The position numbers were made by a program, and so were the translations under genes. Source: Panonychus citri (Eukaryota; Arthropoda; Arachnida; Trombidiformes; Tetranychidae). From it: 64,000 nt of DNA. A model generated the notes under the pieces. That model was not told the origin of the DNA. It made no database searches and was given only the letters and a program-made list of their open reading frames with translations. Of this stretch, positions 37,804 through 48,234 are shown piece after piece. The stretch lies in the NCBI RefSeq assembly GCF_014898815.1, contig NW_026515495.1, positions 248,001 through 312,000 on the forward strand, given 5' to 3'. Position 1 is the stretch's first letter, and each line of letters begins with the position of its first letter.

Positions 37804-38330
37804 TTAAACACAATCAGATTTTCAACAAACATTGATATATATTGATCATACTCAATCGAAAAGAATATACATTTTTCTCTTTCAAATTTCCAAAGCAAAG
37901 CCAATGATTTAGACAAAGAATTTAAAAAATTCAGTACAATTAAACTCACCCGACTTACTATATATATTTAATTAGCTGTAAATTGGTCAAAGCACTAATT
38001 TATAGTTAAATCAATGATAAAATTGAACAGAAAATTATGTAAATGCTTAAATTTTGATAAAAATTAAAAACATTTATTGTAATGAGAAAAACCAATCCGT
38101 CTATTAATTAGTATACAAATCACTTCAACAATTAAATTAATTTTTCTTCTCTTTAATTTCAGAATCAAACAACTTAAATTGTGATTAAATTGCTTGAAAA
38201 ATTGCTGGAAAATGATGAACAATCAATGAATTGGATGTGATTTAAAGCCGGTCAAGGGGTTATTAGCCTGATGATAGAATAGATTTGTCTAAATTGATCA
38301 TTAATACAATTGAAATTAAATTAAATTGAT
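37804..38330 (+). repeat. Duplicated 3' flank of the cathepsin L gene
   Basis: This is nearly identical to 35618-36146, including TTTAAAGCCGGTCAAGGGG and the downstream ATTGAAATTAAATT region. It extends the duplication well past the coding end; similarity stops at about 36146 and 38330. Confidence 0.9.
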
Positions 38331-38631
38331 AATTTTTCACCTCGTAATGATGATGAAATTAATTGTCTTCCGGGTTCACATCAAGTTTTCCTAGAAAAAA
38401 TATTCAATAACCAGACAATTAACTAATTTTGTGATTAACAATTTCCGTTGTTTAAGAGTGTAAAGTCATCATGGATACAATTTAACATCACAATTAATTT
38501 AATCACAATCATTTTCCTAACGGTTGACCCAGAATCATGATAATAATTGATCAACAATCAACGATGGTCCAAGATGAAAACCAAACCCAATTAAATTAGT
38601 GAAAATCAGACATGAGTCAAACATGATTAAG

Positions 38632-38637
38632 TATAAA
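38632..38637 (+). promoter_or_regulatory. Candidate TATA box of the group 7 allergen-like gene
   Basis: TATAAA within AAGTATAAATATAAAAC, 136 bases upstream of the ATG at 38768. Confidence 0.5.
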
Positions 38638-38767
38638 TATAAAACTAGATGATAGTTAACTATTATTATTAGTTAATTGTAACTGTTACAATCAATCCAC
38701 ATCTAAATTGTTTCAACAATTGAAAGTCCAACTCACAAAAAAAAGGATAAACTAAAAAGCCAAAACA

Positions 38768-39685
38768 ATGATTTCACCAATTGTCAAATTGATTTTACTA
38801 TCAACCGTTTTAACAGTAATTAATTGTGATCCTTTACCATCATCATCATCATCATCACCATCAACCTCACAATCAACAGCATCCTCATCTTCATCTAAAT
38901 CAAAGATATCAACTGATTTAGTTCTTGACGCATTTGAATTGTTCCGCCGATTATTACAAGAATCATCTGTTGTCCAGTCGGAAATTGTGACCGGTAAAAC
39001 CGAGAAAGATTCAACTGACCACACAGTTTCTCATCATCATCATCACCCTCACAATGTCCATTCATCTTCATCATCTTCATCATCATCTCCTTCCGTCTCT
39101 ACACCGGTCCAATCCTCGAATGCTCCCTCACACTATTCACCTTTACTCCGACTTGACCCTCTTGTACTGACCAATCCAATTGTCCACGAAGTTCGAGATG
39201 TTAAATCTCCCACCTTGGGTAAAATCGTTCTCACCCTGGACAATGTCCAGTTCACCGGTTTTTCCGATTTCAAAGTTGAACAAATTTCCAATGCTGGACC
39301 TTGTCTTAATTTCCAACACTTGATTCCTAAACTAAATACCTGCGCTAATTATACCGTTGATTATTATTTGTTTGACTCAATTCCACTTCGAATCTCAGAG
39401 GGAGCAGTCAAGGCCACAATTCCAAAGGCCAAAATTGTCGGACGTTTCTTTGCTTTTGCTTCGGTTATCGGTGATTGGTCTCGAACTTCACAATTTAATC
39501 TAACCACCACCGTCGATGAGGAAGTGGCCCTAATGGTTTCACCGCTCTACACCATCTCTGATCGTTTCGTCCTCGACTCATCCATGGGACAATTTGATTC
39601 CGCCATCAGGTCATCTTTACCCGAAGTATCTGAAGCCCTTCGAAATGCTTATTCTAAAGTTATCGAAATGAAGCTCAGTGATTAA
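38768..39685 (+). CDS. Secreted protein, mite group 7 allergen-like (BPI/takeout fold)
   Basis: A 305-residue single-exon protein. The signal peptide is MISPIVKLILLSTVLTVINC. A Ser/Thr-rich linker, a short helix (DLVLDAFELFRRLLQESS), a His cluster (SHHHHHPHN) and a second poly-Ser run follow. From about residue 130 the C-terminal domain starts with LDPLVLTNPI, then GKIVLTLDNVQFTGFSDFKV, and ends in an amphipathic helix (AIRSSLPEVSEALRNAYSKV). This arrangement resembles Der p 7-type allergens, which share the lipid-binding fold of BPI and takeout/JHBP proteins. The role, presumably binding a hydrophobic ligand outside the cell, is inferred from that resemblance. The Ser/His-rich N-terminal extension is unusual for the family. 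A poly(A) signal lies at 39926. Confidence 0.55.
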   Translation: MISPIVKLILLSTVLTVINCDPLPSSSSSSPSTSQSTASSSSSKSKISTDLVLDAFELFRRLLQESSVVQSEIVTGKTEKDSTDHTVSHHHHHPHNVHSSSSSSSSSPSVSTPVQSSNAPSHYSPLLRLDPLVLTNPIVHEVRDVKSPTLGKIVLTLDNVQFTGFSDFKVEQISNAGPCLNFQHLIPKLNTCANYTVDYYLFDSIPLRISEGAVKATIPKAKIVGRFFAFASVIGDWSRTSQFNLTTTVDEEVALMVSPLYTISDRFVLDSSMGQFDSAIRSSLPEVSEALRNAYSKVIEMKLSD

Positions 39686-39925
39686 ACTTTTAGTCCAAAC
39701 AATCAATTAATCTTTCCAATTTAACGTGTATGTTTCTGTGTTCATTCAATTCATTATTGTTAAAATTAATTATCGAAAGTTAATTGTTAACAAAAAGAAA
39801 ATACATTAACTGTACTTCTTTTTTAATCATTTAATTCAATCAACTCACAATTAGATTGATTTTGTCTCAATCAAATGGCGGAAGTTGATTGTTGATACAA
39901 TTGTTATCAATTCAATTGATTATTA

Positions 39926-39931
39926 AATAAA
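39926..39931 (+). terminator. Poly(A) signal AATAAA of the allergen-like gene
   Basis: A canonical AATAAA followed by an A-run, about 240 bases after the stop codon. Confidence 0.5.
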
Positions 39932-40353
39932 AAAAAACCATTTCATTCATCAAATTTTTAATTATCTTATTGTTAGATCAATAGTTAACTGTTAATCATT
40001 TGTGTATTCATTTTAATCACTATTGTAACAATTTAAAATGTTTCATAATACAATTTAAATGGACTAAACAATTTACTGTTTCAAATTTCATCTTTAACTT
40101 TCTCAACGATTAATTTATTAAATATATATACAAGAAATTATCTAAATTACAATTAAGAAGCAATTAATTTAATCATCTGTTGATAATTATTATCTTAAGG
40201 CCACTAATTGTTGCTATAAAACAAAAAAAAGTTAATTATCTAAGAGGAAACTGAATCTAAATGGATTTAATAATCTCCATGTTTTCAGAATGATGGAAAT
40301 GTTATCGTTGCGATTTGATTGTTATTAGTTAATTGTGATATTATTGTTTCCAA
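39932..40353. other. AT-rich spacer
   Basis: No gene is seen. It should contain the promoter of the ATPase gene, but I see no clear core element. Confidence 0.5.
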
Positions 40354-43300
40354 ATGTATTCTTATTTATCTAGTTCGCTGGATGAGATTCGGTTAGATTT
40401 TGAGGCCAAATCGATTCTCCTCGAATTGGAAAGACTCAAATCGCTCCCAGAGAATCAGAAACATCGTTTCATTTGGGAATTGATTCAAAACGCCAAAGAT
40501 TGTGCTCGACCCAATGAACGGGTGACAATCGTCATCAACCTGGAAAAGGATCGATTTGTGTTCGCCCACAATGGCCTCGAATTTAGAGTGAAAGATTTGA
40601 TCGCTTTGGCTCGCAGAGGATCAACTAAAACCTTTGACGAGAATCGACTTGGTACTGGTTTTATAAAGACCCACGTTCTCAATAAAACTGTCCAAATTAA
40701 AGGTCAATTAGCGACAGCTCGAGGTTTCCGTGATTTCGTGTTGACTTTAAAACGATCAGCTGATAATCTTAATGATATGAAGATTCTGCTAGAGGAAACT
40801 TATCAACAGATCGACTCGTTGACTCGCCAGCATCATAATGACTCAGTTGACCTGACGAGTACTAGGAAAGGCTCGTTGGCCTCTTCGCCATCTTTATCGA
40901 CAGTGACCAGTCATAATTTTTCATCATTCGAATATCATCTTGATCCCGATTCTTATGCTATGGTTTGCTCAGCACTCGAAGATCTCAGGCGTAATATCAT
41001 TTTCGTATTGGTAATCAATGAGTCAATTGATTCAATCGTCGTTAATCAAAATGGTTCACAATTGAAATATACTCTTAAAAGCAAGCCCATATTTAGAAAA
41101 ATTTTTCGAGCCAAAGTGTCCGGTTTGTCCCATTCAATGTTAATTCGCCCGTGCGACTCATTCGGCCTGATCCTTGGTGTTAACTGCTCTAAATCGGGTT
41201 CCAATGATTACTATTTAACCTCCATTTCGGGTCAGGCCAAAATATTCAAAGAGTTTCCTCTTATTGGTACTGAAGATTTTAATTGTGCTCCATTGATACA
41301 AAGTTCACATTGGATGGCAAGTGACCTTAGAGATGGACTTAGGATTAAAAAAACATCGGAAGCCGAATCTGATCACATCGCTGAAATAAATAGATCAATT
41401 CTTTGTGCTTATCGTGATTATTGGATCACTTTCATTAGTGAACTAATCGACCTTCAAGTGCTAAATCGTCACATTCTGGCGATAAGTGGCCTTCCCAGAT
41501 ACTCAAATCGTTACTCGGATAACCTTTGGTTCAGAAAGACCATTCAATTACCCTTAAGATCATTTATTCGAAGTCAAGATTTAGTTCGTAACACAAGATC
41601 GACAAATGAACTTTACTATTATTCACGAATCGACGATTGCCTTTTTCCCGATTGTTCAATTAATCAAACTGTTTGGCATTCGATTGCTTCAGCAATTATA
41701 ACCAAATCAAAAGATTGTCCCCATTTAGAAGTCTCGTCGAAATGGATCCAAATAATTAACCAAGATTATCGAGATTGGGGATTACCGGTAAAGTTCAGCG
41801 TCGACGATGCCATTCAACTAATCGAGGCCACTTCGATTGATTATATTTCTAAAAGTGAAGATCGAGCAATTAATTGGTTAAATCAGTTGATTCATTTTCT
41901 ATCATCATATGATTGTTTTCACGATTTACTCAAGAAAAGGTCAATCTTACCTTCTCAAAATGGTATCTTAAGGTCATTCCAAGGTGCCCCAAATAAACGA
42001 GATCAATTGCTTCACCATGAAATGGACAATGGGCTCGAGTTGATCGACGAAACAATCAAAGATATTTACAGTGATTTAGGTGATGATTTAAGAGACAATT
42101 TACTCCATAAAGGTATTGATACAAATCAATTAACTTGGTTACCCCAGATGAGAGTGGAAACAGTTTTCATTAATCTTGAAATTTTACTCAATCGTATCAG
42201 TGGATTAGGTCAAAGATTAAATCTTGACCTTTTAGAATCAGCATTCACCATGAGTCTATTATTTCACTCTGAACCCGATTCAATAACTGTAACTTTAACT
42301 CGAGTATTGAAACAGTTATATCCATGTAAGTACAAGTCTCATTAATCAACAACAATTAGTTTAAACAATTGACTGATTTTTCATTATTCATTTTCCTTAA
42401 TAGCAATTGAATGTTTTCCTATTTGTGAGAAATCATATCAAGTTTACCCTCGGGCATTTTTCCTTCGCTGGACACTGACCATGTTAATCTACAGGATTCA
42501 GTTGATTGTTAAACCAAATGAAGAGACAGTTAAAGTTGATCAGTTAACCACATCAATGCCACTGATTGTTAACATATATGATTGGATCAATGATATTATC
42601 TTTCTATTGGAAAAATGTGATTTAACTAATTTACTTTATCAGAATCAATTGATTCCTCTTCAAAGTGGACATTTGACCAAAATTACTCCTGAAATTTACC
42701 TGGAAAATGAACCGGAAACTTTTCAATCAAGTGAAATATCATTTAAATTGTTGGTCAATCGATTTGTGAAAGATGATCAAGGAAAATCAATTGATTGTAC
42801 CAATTGGTTGGTCGATAATCGTATCAATTGTAAACCTGAAACAATTAGACGAGAAAATGTTAAACAATTAACTTTCATGTTGGACTCAATTTTCAAGCAA
42901 ATATTTGATGGAACCTTAAACATTGATGATGATCATCATCAACAATCAACTGATTGGATTGAATTGTTTCACCAATTGATTGTTTGGTGTTCCGATGATC
43001 CAGTTAATCGTTTCAATCTATTTCCATTGATGTCTGCATACAAAGGTTTTCTTATGGTCAAAGCTCATGGATGTCAAAGTTCAAAAGTAGCCCTTAGTAT
43101 TGTCCACTCTGGTAAAGAATGGTCAACAATTGAACAACTAATCAATCTACAATTAGATGTTAATCTTTTACAATCAATTGACATGATTAGCCAAACAAAA
43201 GGCTCCCGGTGGATTGAAAAGATTATCAATAATGCTGAGATAATTGATAAACTATTAGTTAATGATCACAATTTAGTTGAGGTTAATTCATTACTTGAGA

Positions 43301-43899
43301 TGATGAATATTGATGAGGTGAAAAATTTGATTAAAAATTCAACTCAATTAGTGAACAATTCACCATCAATTGAGACAATTGATTCAACTGGAGAAAATAA
43401 TTTTCAACAACAATCAACAACTTCCAATGAATCTATTGATAGGATTAGATTAGTTTCATCAATTGTTGATATGATTACTAAATCGTTTTCATATTATCCT
43501 TCAATTAGAATTGAACAATCAGTGATGGGCAAAGATTTAATCATTTCAAATACATTCAATGGTCAACGAATGTCCATCAAAGTGTGTCCACTTCATCAAG
43601 GACAAAATTTCGTAAAATTGACCAAATTTGAAGCTCTAACTTCGTGTGCTGAAAAATCTGATTACTCTTTATGTTTAATTGATTGTGATGATCCTCTCAA
43701 TGGTAAATTTATTCTGGACATTGGTCAGTTAATCGAGGAAAAGGTTAAATTGAAACAATTAGTTGAGAAAAATGATTCTATTTGTATCACTTCAACATCA
43801 ACTGATTTTAATGTAATCATATTTAAAGAGATTTGGATCAAATTATCAATTGATTTTGATTCATTTAATTTACATATGAAACAATATTTACGATTATGA
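40354..43899 (+). CDS. Sacsin/NO VEIN-type GHKL ATPase with NOV_C-like C-terminus
   Basis: A large protein of about 1155 residues. Two exons are inferred: 40354-42325 and 42404-43899, joined through a 78-base GTAAGT...TAATAG intron. The N-terminus carries a GHKL (Hsp90-like) ATPase fold of the sacsin/NO VEIN kind. The N-box is FIWELIQNAKDCA (E42, N46, D49), a G1-like box is FAHNGLEF, a GSTK follows, and the G2-like box is GTGFIKTH (100-107). The middle, about 190-1020, is not recognised. The last ~110 residues contain SIKVCP, FVKLTKFEALTSCAE and DYSLCLID, a pattern like the NOV_C/DUF3883 domain that often partners such ATPases in plants, animals and bacteria. It may act as an ATP-driven chaperone or nucleic-acid-associated ATPase; the function is unknown. 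A decayed copy of the 3' end lies at 53985-54750. A poly(A) signal is at 44026. Confidence 0.75.
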
Positions 43900-44025
43900 T
43901 TTGAACAATCAAATCAATTCATGAGCCAATTAAACTAAATTTAATTTCACTTTGTTAACCTTTGTGTCCATTAATTAATTGCGTTAATTTGTCCGGTAAA
44001 TTGTCACAATTTAATCAATCAGGTC

Positions 44026-44031
44026 AATAAA
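44026..44031 (+). terminator. Poly(A) signal AATAAA of the ATPase gene
   Basis: A canonical AATAAA 127 bases after the stop codon. Confidence 0.55.
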
Positions 44032-45285
44032 ATTTAATTTTCTTTACCTTATTTTATCATGTAAAAGGTAAATCAACCTTGTAATTGTATTACTTGTATT
44101 ACCCTTCACAATTAACTAATCAAGTTGCATCAATGTTAAATCAATATCTAAATGTTATTACTTATTACACCCTTAAGCCAAGGAAGGAAGTTAATTGTAA
44201 ACAATTAATATACGAAAAAATTAAAAGTGTAATCGTCTTTAAAAAACAAATCAAATTAATATTATTTTTGGATAATCAAATTAATCAGGTCATTGCCATT
44301 ATCATAGTGATGATTACAATATGATGATTACAATTTAAAATCATTTACTTGATTAGCCTAAAGGTGAATATTTTTTTTGAAGTAATTAAGTTTACAATCA
44401 ATTTTACTAATTTAAATCCGTGTTCCCTCAAGATGAACTTGAAACAGAATTAAGTTAATTAAAAATCGAGAACAGGAAAATGTATATAAATATAATCTTG
44501 ACATTAACAATTAGTATTGATTGTAAACAATTATTCAATTCTTAGGGTCATTAAGCTTAGATTTAAATATTGTCACAATTAACTAATTGTTTATCAAAAG
44601 AAAATGTAATATCAGTTAGTTGGTCTAATTGTCCAAAAATCTAAATATATATACTTATTATGATTTACTGAGCAATTAAACTTGTAATCAACTGATTAGA
44701 TAATTTATGATTCGTCTAATTAATGAAACAATTAACTTTTTCATTTAGATAATTAAACTTACAACTATTGATTATGTTTCATCTTAAATGTCAACTTTTG
44801 AAAAACAATTATGTTAGTTGATTAGTTGGAGGGATTAATTGTTTACATTTCTTTGATTGATTTGATTTGATTAAATAACAAAATGATTAAATCCTAAGTA
44901 TTGGGCTGTCATTAGAAATCATGGAAACCCTGAACAATCAATTGAGGCGGTTCTTGATGATTAAAAACTGGATTCAATTGAAAGTAACAGTTAAAAAGTG
45001 AAAATTAAAGTTTCAACAACTTGATTTTCTGATCATAGTTAACGTGTCTCTCAAATTGTGAGTGTATACAATTAAATTGTTTCACTCTTTTTAAATTGTT
45101 TCCTCAGTTGTAATTCTACTACTAATCAACTTGTATCATTATTGTAATTACAACAGTTACAATTTAACTATTACATTAGTGTCTCCTTTTTTATGGTTTG
45201 TTGATTCAACTTTTGCTTTGACATTTTGCTAATTCTTGTAAAAACTGTGTATTGACAATTAGTGAATTACAATACAGTAATTAAC
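44032..45285. other. AT-rich intergenic region
   Basis: No gene is supported. The 79-codon frame at 44085-44324 is AT-driven and without domain. The first ~200 bases after the ATPase gene recur in diverged form near 54700-54750. Confidence 0.55.
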
Positions 45286-46191
45286 ATGGAATCATCTCAA
45301 TCAACAATAGAAACTGCTCAGTTAACTATTGCCAAAGCACCTCGACAATCAAGGGAACGAACCTTTGCTCCAGTTGATCAGTTAATCGTTGAAAATGTAC
45401 GAAGACGATTTATTGATTGTGCCACCGAGGAACCAGAATCATTTGATTGTGAAGAAGTGGAGAAAATAAAAACTGACGATTGGCCAGTTTACCGATTCGT
45501 GTCTATTAACAATAATAACGAGGAGAAATCACTTCAAGGATTAATTGCTACCCTTAGATGGCGTAAAAAACTTGGTGTCCGAACTGTTAATGAGAATGAA
45601 TTTCCTGATCTAATTTGGAGAGTAGGTCCACTTTTCCTTTACGAACCCGATAATCAGGGTAGACCAACCATGTATTCTCGGTGTAAATTTGTCATGGGTG
45701 TTAAGGATATCTCCAAATGGGAACAATTGTTTACTGCTTATCAAACTTGGAGAATCGATGAGATCGCCGATGGTAATGGTTGGACATTAATCCTCGATTT
45801 TGCCGATACTGGTATTCGAAATGCTGATTTTGATCTTTTAAGATTTTTTCTTAATCTTCTCATGAACCATTTTCCTCGAGGAATTGATAATATTTTGGTT
45901 ATCAATTTACCCTTTATTTTAAGAATGTTCTGGGGTTTGGTCAAGACTTGGATTCCATCTGATCGGGTGGACATCATCAAATTTGTCGATTCCAAATCAA
46001 TTCAAGAATATATTTCTCTTGATCGACTTCCAAATTTTCTCGGCGGCAATTGTACTCGTCCATATAAAGGCTACGAAGTTTGCCCTAAGGGTTGTCCCGA
46101 TGTCTTTGAATATGGAACCAAAGAGTCAGGGTTACCTATGAAACGAATGCAAGAAATTTATAAGATTTATGAGCCTCTTTTAGAGGTTTAA
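45286..46191 (+). CDS. CRAL-TRIO (Sec14-like) lipid-binding protein
   Basis: A cytosolic lipid-transfer or lipid-binding protein. The ATG at 45286 (context TTAACATGGAATC) gives 301 residues in a single exon. An N-terminal helical segment with VYRFVSI and TLRWRKKLGVRT matches the CRAL-TRIO N domain. The lipid-binding lobe holds NGWTLILDFADTGIRNADFD, LMNHFPRGIDNILVINLPF, the MFWGLVKTWIP gate-helix region and VDSKSIQEYISLDRLPNFLGG, which ends in the signature LP..LGG. A Cys-containing tail (CPKGCPDVF) follows. The ligand, whether phosphoinositide, tocopherol or retinoid, cannot be read from the sequence. No GOLD or MSP domain is fused to it. A poly(A) signal lies 42 bases downstream at 46234. 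Confidence 0.92.
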   Translation: MESSQSTIETAQLTIAKAPRQSRERTFAPVDQLIVENVRRRFIDCATEEPESFDCEEVEKIKTDDWPVYRFVSINNNNEEKSLQGLIATLRWRKKLGVRTVNENEFPDLIWRVGPLFLYEPDNQGRPTMYSRCKFVMGVKDISKWEQLFTAYQTWRIDEIADGNGWTLILDFADTGIRNADFDLLRFFLNLLMNHFPRGIDNILVINLPFILRMFWGLVKTWIPSDRVDIIKFVDSKSIQEYISLDRLPNFLGGNCTRPYKGYEVCPKGCPDVFEYGTKESGLPMKRMQEIYKIYEPLLEV

Positions 46192-46233
46192 TTAACTTAA
46201 TCATCATCTACAATTCTTATTGATTGTCTTATA

Positions 46234-46239
46234 AATAAA
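46234..46239 (+). terminator. Poly(A) signal AATAAA of the CRAL-TRIO gene
   Basis: A canonical AATAAA 42 bases after the stop codon. Confidence 0.65.
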
Positions 46240-47489
46240 TTGTTTTACCAACTTACCTGAATATTTGTAACTTGCAAACTTTTTTCTTTAATAATTCTAC
46301 CAATGGATCAAAATTAAATCGGATTTGTTTCCATGTTTCCAATTGATTCTGGTGATTTATTTTTCCTTGTTGATTAACTTTCTTTGTAGAAAAAAATTTC
46401 CTTGACAATTTAATTTGACAATTTGATCTCCACTATTGATTTTAAACTCTTTTTCTTTTCCTTTCAATTCTCACTTTGATTGTCATCGATTTGGTTAATT
46501 GTCATACTCCTTTAATTTCCTTGTTTCATCGATTGTCATATGAAAATTATCTTAACCACAATTAACTTTATACTTGGACCGGTTTTGATTACTGATGGTG
46601 AACATTATTATTATTAATATATTTCCAAACCATTAATAATATTCCAATACCAGGAGAGAGAGAGGGAGAGGGAGAATCAACAATTCTTAATAATTGTGTT
46701 TAAATTGTTTGAATGGAAATCCTTTTCTCTAAATTGATTGTTGATTTTGAACGTGATTGATTTCTCAAAACTCTACAATTAAGAGGTAAACAGTCAATTT
46801 GAACAACAACAAAAGAAAAACGTTCATTTGGGATTATAACGAGTTGAAGGTTTTTCTATCCATTCTTATTCTCAGCTTGATTGGATATAAAAGAAACACA
46901 ATTAAACACAGTTTAAGAACATGTTGATAATTCAGCTTGAGTCACACAATTTACTAATTGTTGTTACCAAAATCTGTAAGAAAAAAAAAGATATTCATTG
47001 TTAGAAAGAGATACCAATACAAACAAAGACAAGGTTTTCATATATTCAAACAACATGAAGACACACTAATTAATTTCCATAAAATAATTAAGGTCAACAA
47101 TGTGATCACAAGTAAAACAACAACAAAACTACAAACTCATTACCTTTTAATTTCCTGGTCAATCAAAGGGTCAAAACAAAACAAAACAATTAATATAAAT
47201 GAACCGAAAAATTAATCCAACCAATAGATTAAAAAAAAAACGATTACCTAATCCACCAAGACGAGAAAATGTTTACACAAATCAATCAACCAATCAATCA
47301 ATCAATTAACAAAATTCTTTAACCCAACCAAGGCCATCAAACAATTAACATATTAAATAGAAAAAGAAACAAAATCAATTCTAACAATTAGAATGATTTA
47401 GAAACAATTAAAATCCTTAAGAATATTGAATTTGTTGATTAGTTGGAATAGAGAAAAAAAAATTTTCAATTGAACAAAATGTTCGTTTA
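46240..47489. other. AT-rich intergenic region
   Basis: No gene is seen. It holds a short GA-rich tract near 46653-46675 and an A-rich stretch at 46975-47450, whose 85-codon frame is Lys/Thr/Asn-rich and unconvincing. Confidence 0.55.
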
Positions 47490-47709
47490 AAGATTGCGCC
47501 ATCTGTTGAATTAGAAAAGAAAATGTGAAAAGGTGAACGCCCATCCGCCATGTTTGCTGTTCGCAACAACTAATAATTTGTTTTTGTTTTTCTCATTTTC
47601 TTTAATTAAAAATGTTTACAATTTAAATCTTATTTAACTATTGTTTCGGACAAAATACCGGTCCTACAATTTGTCGTAACTCTATCCGAAAGCTTAATTG
47701 TTACAATCA
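47490..47709 (+). promoter_or_regulatory. Probable promoter and 5' UTR of the HCF-1 gene
   Basis: Sequence complexity and GC content rise just before the HCF-1 start. The motifs TTGCGCCATCTGTTG and ATCCGCCATGTTTGC contain GCCAT cores like YY1 sites, which in animals often mark TATA-less housekeeping promoters. No TATA box is evident. Confidence 0.4.
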
Positions 47710-48195
47710 ATGAAGTGGGTGCGAGTGGCTAATAGTACTGGGCCGTCGCCGCGTCCAAGGCATGGTCACCGTGCGGTTGCTATAAAAGATTTGATTATAA
47801 TATTTGGTGGTGGCAATGAGGGAATAGTTGATGAATTACATGTTTACAATACAAGTGAGTATAATTAGCTAATCAAAATTAGTCCCATTCCTTAATTGAT
47901 CGATTAACATCTCTCATTTGTGTGTTATTCTTCATCATTTTCTATTTCTCTCTCTCTCTCTCTCTCTATCTTTCTTCTCTTTTCTAGTATTGCTTCTTTC
48001 TCTTTCTTCTTTTCTCTTTTTCTTCTTTCTTTCTTTCTGTCTTTCTCTTCTATCATGTTCAGTTTTTTTCTATTATTTTTGTTGTATCTTCATCCAATGT
48101 TTCAAATGTAGTTTTCTCTTTCTCTCTTTCTGTCTGCGTCTCTCTTTTACTTTCTCTCATATTTTTGTCTCTTCTTCTATCTCTTTACCTTTCAT

Positions 48196-48234
<39 letters not shown>

